Positions 36,642-37,518 of a stretch of 37,518 nt of DNA are shown here, one piece after another (position 1 is the stretch's first letter; each line of letters begins with the position of its first letter). Both the position numbers and the translations under genes were made by a program. The stretch is from Streptomyces sp. MH60. GTDB taxonomy: Bacteria; Actinomycetota; Actinomycetes; Streptomycetales; Streptomycetaceae. Below the pieces are notes generated by a model that saw only the letters and a list, made by a program, of their open reading frames with translations, was not told the origin of the DNA and made no database searches. Location: NCBI RefSeq assembly GCF_002939385.1, contig NZ_MULI01000070.1:1-37518 (forward strand), written 5' to 3'.

Positions 36642-36818
36642 CTACCGGAGACCGATGGTGATGTTGTTGATGAGCGGCCCCTCCAGCGCGGCGGCCTTGG
36701 GCGCGAGGGCCCCGAACAGCGCCGCGGCGGTGATCAGGGCGGCGACGGAGACGGCGACGGCGGAACGGGCGGTGGCGTGGGCGGCGGAACGGGCGGGCTC
36801 GGTGGTCGTGTCGCGCAC
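36642..36818 (-). CDS. Small secreted peptide precursor, 58 aa (peptide B)
   Basis: VRDTTTEPARSAAHATARSAVAVSVAALITAAALFGALAPKAAALEGPLINNITIGLR, read from GTG 36818 with GAAAGG 6 bases upstream. A charged/polar N-region, a hydrophobic core (VAVSVAALITAAALFGALA) and AAA cleavage sites suggest Sec export, leaving a very short tail LEGPLINNITIGLR of 14 residues. It has no cysteine. It lies 78 bp upstream of the XPB start, same strand. Coding is supported by the third-position GC pattern and the ribosome site; function is unknown. Low length makes this uncertain. Confidence 0.6.
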   Translation of the reverse strand: MRDTTTEPARSAAHATARSAVAVSVAALITAAALFGALAPKAAALEGPLINNITIGLR

Positions 36819-36850
36819 GGGAGGCCTTTCGAGGAGCCGAGGGTGAGGAC

Positions 36851-36888
36851 GGCGGGCCGGACCCGGAAGGGCGGGGGTCCGGCCCGCC
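36851..36888 (-). terminator. Hairpin between the two small-peptide genes
   Basis: A 14-bp perfect stem, 36851-36864 with 36875-36888, and a 10-base loop. It starts about 25 bases after the stop of peptide A. It could terminate that transcript or structure the leader of peptide B. Confidence 0.7.
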
Positions 36889-36912
36889 GGAGGGAACGCG
36901 GTAGCGGAACGG

Positions 36913-37032
36913 TCAGAGGGTGAGGCCCCCGCCGAGGTCGATGCCGACCGCGGCGGCCTCGGCGGCGAACGCCGCGAGCAGGGCCGCGGTGGAGGTCAGG
37001 ACGGTGGCGACACGGCGAACGGCAGTACGCAT
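36913..37032 (-). CDS. Small secreted peptide precursor, 39 aa (peptide A)
   Basis: MRTAVRRVATVLTSTAALLAAFAAEAAAVGIDLGGGLTL from ATG 37032, behind a good ribosome site AAAGGAAGA (6-9 bases). The basic N-region (MRTAVRRV), hydrophobic core and AEAAA region are a classic signal peptide. The predicted mature peptide is only VGIDLGGGLTL or slightly longer. It is unusually short and Gly-rich with no cysteine. A -10-like CATATT lies at 37105-37100. It precedes peptide B on the same strand, and a hairpin separates them. Unrecognised family; possibly a signalling or surface peptide (inference). Confidence 0.65.
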   Translation of the reverse strand: MRTAVRRVATVLTSTAALLAAFAAEAAAVGIDLGGGLTL

Positions 37033-37149
37033 CGGGTTCTTCCTTTCGGTTGGTTTGCGGGCACCCGGTGGCTGCCCGACCGCCCGTGACCCGATGCGGA
37101 ATATGAAAAAAGCTCCCTCGCAGGTGCGACTCACCCGGCGTGGCGTGCA

Positions 37150-37199
37150 TGAACCACGGCGTACACCCGAAAGTGTGCCGCGCGTCGTACGCCGGTTCA
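37150..37199 (-). terminator. Terminator-like hairpin overlapping the stop of the helicase-associated gene
   Basis: TGAACC and GGCGTAC (37150-37164, with a 2-base bulge) pair with GTACGCC and GGTTCA (37187-37199); the right arm includes the stop codon. A separate A6 run (T6 on the minus strand) lies at 37106-37111. Confidence 0.6.
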
Positions 37200-37518
37200 G
37201 CCCGCGTCGTCGGCCAGCTCGGCCACGCCGGTGATCCGGTGCAGCGGGTAGGTGCGCACCTCGTCCGCCGTGTGGTCGTACGCCGTGACGAAGCCGCCCT
37301 CGACCCGGATCGGCGCGATCACGCGCTGGCTGGCGGCACCCTCGGCGTTCACGTAGCCGATCCACAGCGCCTCACCGGTCAGGACCGCCGCCTGCATCGT
37401 GGCCAGCGTCTCGGCGGCGCCCGTGCGGGGCAGCGTCCCGCCCGGCGCCCCGCCCTCGCCGCCGCCATCCTCGCCGCCGGGCCCCGGCTTGCGCGGGGTC
37501 GTGGAGGCGAGATCACCG
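37197..37518 (-). CDS. C-terminal fragment of a helicase-associated (Helicase_C_3 / WYL-like) protein
   Basis: Only the last ~106 residues are in the window; the gene continues past base 37518. The segment LPRTGAAETLATMQAAVLTGEALWIGYVNAEGAASQRVIAPIRVEGGFVTAYDHTADEVRTYPLHRITGVAELADDAG has the WYL-like beta fold: IGYVN, then ...APIRVEGG..., YPLHRI. The Gly/Glu-rich stretch before it (GPGGEDGGGEGGAPGG) is a linker. In Streptomyces such proteins are encoded close to the XPB helicase and have a helicase-C_3 N-terminal part, which fits here. A role with XPB in DNA repair is inference. Confidence 0.8.
   Translation of the reverse strand, partial: GDLASTTPRKPGPGGEDGGGEGGAPGGTLPRTGAAETLATMQAAVLTGEALWIGYVNAEGAASQRVIAPIRVEGGFVTAYDHTADEVRTYPLHRITGVAELADDAG

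Overview
The window is high-GC DNA from the chromosomal core of an actinomycete, almost certainly a Streptomyces. Pointers are strong third-position GC bias, GTG/TTG starts, a DasR-type nagK-nagA locus, an SsgA-like sporulation protein, groEL2 with CIRCE operators, a class II HelD RNA-polymerase helicase, mycothiol-dependent-type proteins and several TetR/AraC/NB-ARC regulators. From memory the gene order resembles the S. coelicolor SCO4283-SCO4316 region, followed by an XPB-helicase locus. No phage, transposon, CRISPR array, rRNA or tRNA was recognised.

Layout. 1-4.3 kb: aminosugar use. A PfkB-type kinase (cut by the window edge), nagA and nagK lie on the minus strand, divergent from a sugar-binding lipoprotein across two DasR-like (dre) boxes. 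4.3-8.8 kb: a DUF3263 protein, trehalose-phosphatase OtsB, a lipoprotein built from three 27-residue two-cysteine repeats behind a structured leader, trehalose-phosphate synthase OtsA and glucosyl-3-phosphoglycerate synthase (compatible solutes and glycosides). 8.8-10.7 kb: a SAM-I (S-box) riboswitch controls a threonine-synthase-like PLP enzyme translationally coupled to a MoaD/ThiS-like protein ending in Gly-Gly. I read this as a sulfur-carrier-protein-dependent homocysteine/methionine pathway, the best-supported 'system' in the window. 10.7-13.3 kb: cold-shock protein and GroEL2, the latter behind four CIRCE half-sites at exact 18-bp spacing.

13.3-24.2 kb: Old Yellow Enzyme-type reductase, type-B carboxylesterase, an unknown protein, a TetR/SDR divergent pair with two palindromic operators, an HSL-type hydrolase, an SsgA-like protein, an AraC regulator, an XRE-NB-ARC-TPR regulator and an ECF sigma factor whose C-terminal SnoaL-like domain is cut short. 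24.4-32.4 kb: TetR with an unknown Cys-containing protein, MurQ plus an RpiR regulator (MurNAc-6-P to GlcNAc-6-P, feeding NagA), a small two-gene unit with DUF4031, an MDMPI-GNAT fusion, an HD hydrolase, TetR plus an MDMPI protein, and cutC behind another dre-like box.

32.4-37.5 kb: the HelD-like helicase, a divergent 61-residue protein, an XPB-type helicase, two tandem very small secreted-peptide genes and the end of a helicase-associated/WYL-like protein. Metabolically, MurQ, NagK and NagA converge on GlcNAc-6-P and GlcN-6-P, and DasR-like boxes mark both nagK and cutC.
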